DNA of 64,000 bases from Ephemerocybe angulata (lineage: Eukaryota > Basidiomycota > Agaricomycetes > Agaricales > Psathyrellaceae): NCBI GenBank assembly GCA_013368325.1, contig JAACJK010000063.1, positions 1 to 64,000 on the forward strand, written 5' to 3'. A program made the position numbers and the translations under genes. Shown in pieces: positions 63,127-64,000 of this stretch. How positions within the stretch are numbered: the first letter of the stretch is position 1; every line of letters starts with the position of its first letter. The notes beneath the pieces were generated by a model. That model did not search any database. It was not told the origin of the DNA and was given only the letters and a program-made list of their open reading frames with translations.

Positions 63127-63597
63127 ATGTCGCAGCTGACCCACCATCGTACATCAAACCCCTACGAGTCTCTCTTCAAATACTCGCGTGCCGTCAAGAA
63201 AGGCCCCTTCATCTTCGTCTCCGGCACAACGGCCGTCTCTCTCCCAGAACCCTCCTCAGATCCCCAAGACACAACACATCCCCCTTCAACTGATCATGAA
63301 GCACCAGAGATCCTCCACCCCACCTCGGCGTACCTGCAATCACAGCACATCTTCACCGAAATCGCTAAAGCAGTCCGCGCATTGGGGGGCGATCCAGCCA
63401 CAGACATCGTGCGCGTGCGGATGTATGTCACACATGAGGAGGATGGAGGAAAGGTTGGGAAGGCGCTGAAGGAGTCTGGGTTTGGCGTTGGTGAAACGGG
63501 GGAGGGCGGGGGACCCGCTGCCACGATGATTCTCGGGGTCAAGTTCGTGCATCCGGATATGAGGGTTGAAATCGAGGCGGACGCAGTTGTTCTCTGA
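63127..63597 (+). CDS. RidA/YjgF/UK114-family protein
   Basis: A single-exon gene of 156 aa. The family pattern is visible: NPYESLFKYSRAVKKGPFIF, SGTTAV, SQHIFTEIAKAVRALGG, IVRVRMYVTH, GPAATMILGVKFVHPDMRVE and EIEADAVVL. RidA proteins form trimers and hydrolyse reactive enamine/imine intermediates, though many eukaryotic members have other or unknown roles. A Pro/Ser-rich insert of about 30 residues after SGTTAV is longer than in bacterial RidA. The arginine used for imine hydrolysis corresponds to the segment DIVRVRMY. It is the donor of the C-terminal piece fused to HNH gene D. Confidence 0.9.
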   Translation: MSQLTHHRTSNPYESLFKYSRAVKKGPFIFVSGTTAVSLPEPSSDPQDTTHPPSTDHEAPEILHPTSAYLQSQHIFTEIAKAVRALGGDPATDIVRVRMYVTHEEDGGKVGKALKESGFGVGETGEGGGPAATMILGVKFVHPDMRVEIEADAVVL

Positions 63598-63826
63598 AGT
63601 CGGAATTGCGGAGGATTAGTTCATAGGTGCAGTGGGCCAGTCAGGAGACGGCTCGGTGAAGGGGAATCGATACAGATCAAGATCTTGGCTCTCTAGCTCT
63701 AAGATAGCAAGAAATACAAACAATGGCGAACGAATAACATGACTAAAAATACAAACTCTGGTCAACTAGAAGAGTCCTATCGATACAGTTCATTTCCGGA
63801 GCGTTCCTTCTATGAGGGTTGTGATG
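63598..63826. other. Intergenic between convergent genes
   Basis: The first about 90 bp were copied, with the RidA 3' end, to 62390-62480. No gene. Confidence 0.6.
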
Positions 63827-64000
63827 TTAGTGAACAACGACCCTCTCCTTCGCGGGGTCTCTCGGCTCTTCGCTCAATAGCAGCACGGTTAGCCCCGCGA
63901 TGGCAAAAATCACGACGCTGGTGTATACTGGCACAGAGCGGTCCATCATCAAGAGGACTCCTCCTAGGATAGGTGCAATCATGCCCCCGCTAGAGAAGAT
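63827..64000 (-). CDS. MFS transporter, C-terminal end (partial)
   Basis: Only the last 57 codons are inside the window. The peptide GGMIAPILGGVLLMMDRSVP, then VYTSVVIFAIAGLTVLLLSEEP, has the form of the last two helices of major facilitator superfamily transporters, ending in a short charged tail (RDPAKERVVVH). The pattern PILGG...VPVYTS recalls sugar/SV2-like fungal MFS members; the substrate cannot be judged. Confidence 0.75.
   Translation of the reverse strand: MFSSGGMIAPILGGVLLMMDRSVPVYTSVVIFAIAGLTVLLLSEEPRDPAKERVVVH

Overview
The window is nuclear DNA of a filamentous basidiomycete, most likely an Agaricomycete. Genes carry many short introns (about 45-60 bp, GT..AG, one GC..AG). The families present fit that group: F-box proteins of the basidiomycete type, NACHT NTPases, HNH-domain proteins, a M43 metalloprotease, an S28 prolyl peptidase and a serine/threonine-rich membrane protein. 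There is no bacterial organisation, no rRNA and no tRNA that I can support. All names come from motif reading; no search was run.

Layout. (1) 1-1266: low-information flank with a two-copy 117-129 bp repeat. (2) 1267-16426: two tandem copies of a 7.58-kb unit. Each holds an eight-exon gene for a Pro-rich protein with a SUMO-interaction-like motif (+), a two-exon gene of an uncharacterised family (-), a 188/146-bp minisatellite and two hairpins. I saw no substitutions between the copies in the stretches I compared, only small indels, several of which break reading frames. (3) 16985-25420: an F-box gene split by an apparently intact 6.27-kb LINE with overlapping ORF1/ORF2, a poly(A) tail and a 13-bp target duplication. 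(4) 25619-41058: mostly housekeeping and secretory genes. These are a SIRT2/Hst2-type sirtuin with 8- and 10-nt microexons, a PPxY-tailed single-pass membrane protein, two secreted Pro-rich repeat proteins with related leaders and promoters, an S28 peptidase, a divergent F-box gene and a Mit_KHE1-family mitochondrial protein. (5) 41579-42865: a secreted M43 metalloprotease.

(6) 44177-62384 is an accessory island: two NACHT P-loop NTPase genes and a third relic, a DUF2235 alpha/beta-hydrolase (Tle1-like) gene and four paralogous HNH-domain genes, arranged around a broken inverted duplication. A conserved nucleolar RRM gene (Nop12/RBM34) sits between the arms. The fourth HNH gene has lost its first catalytic His and has captured the 3' end of the downstream RidA gene. 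(7) 63127-64000: a RidA/YjgF-family gene and the C-terminal end of an MFS transporter running off the window.

The island is the best candidate for an undescribed system. STAND-type NTPases, HNH nuclease-like proteins and a lipase-like DUF2235 protein together recall allorecognition or defence clusters, but the functional link is inference. The adjacency of two Pro-rich secreted proteins and a prolyl peptidase is a second, weaker hypothesis.
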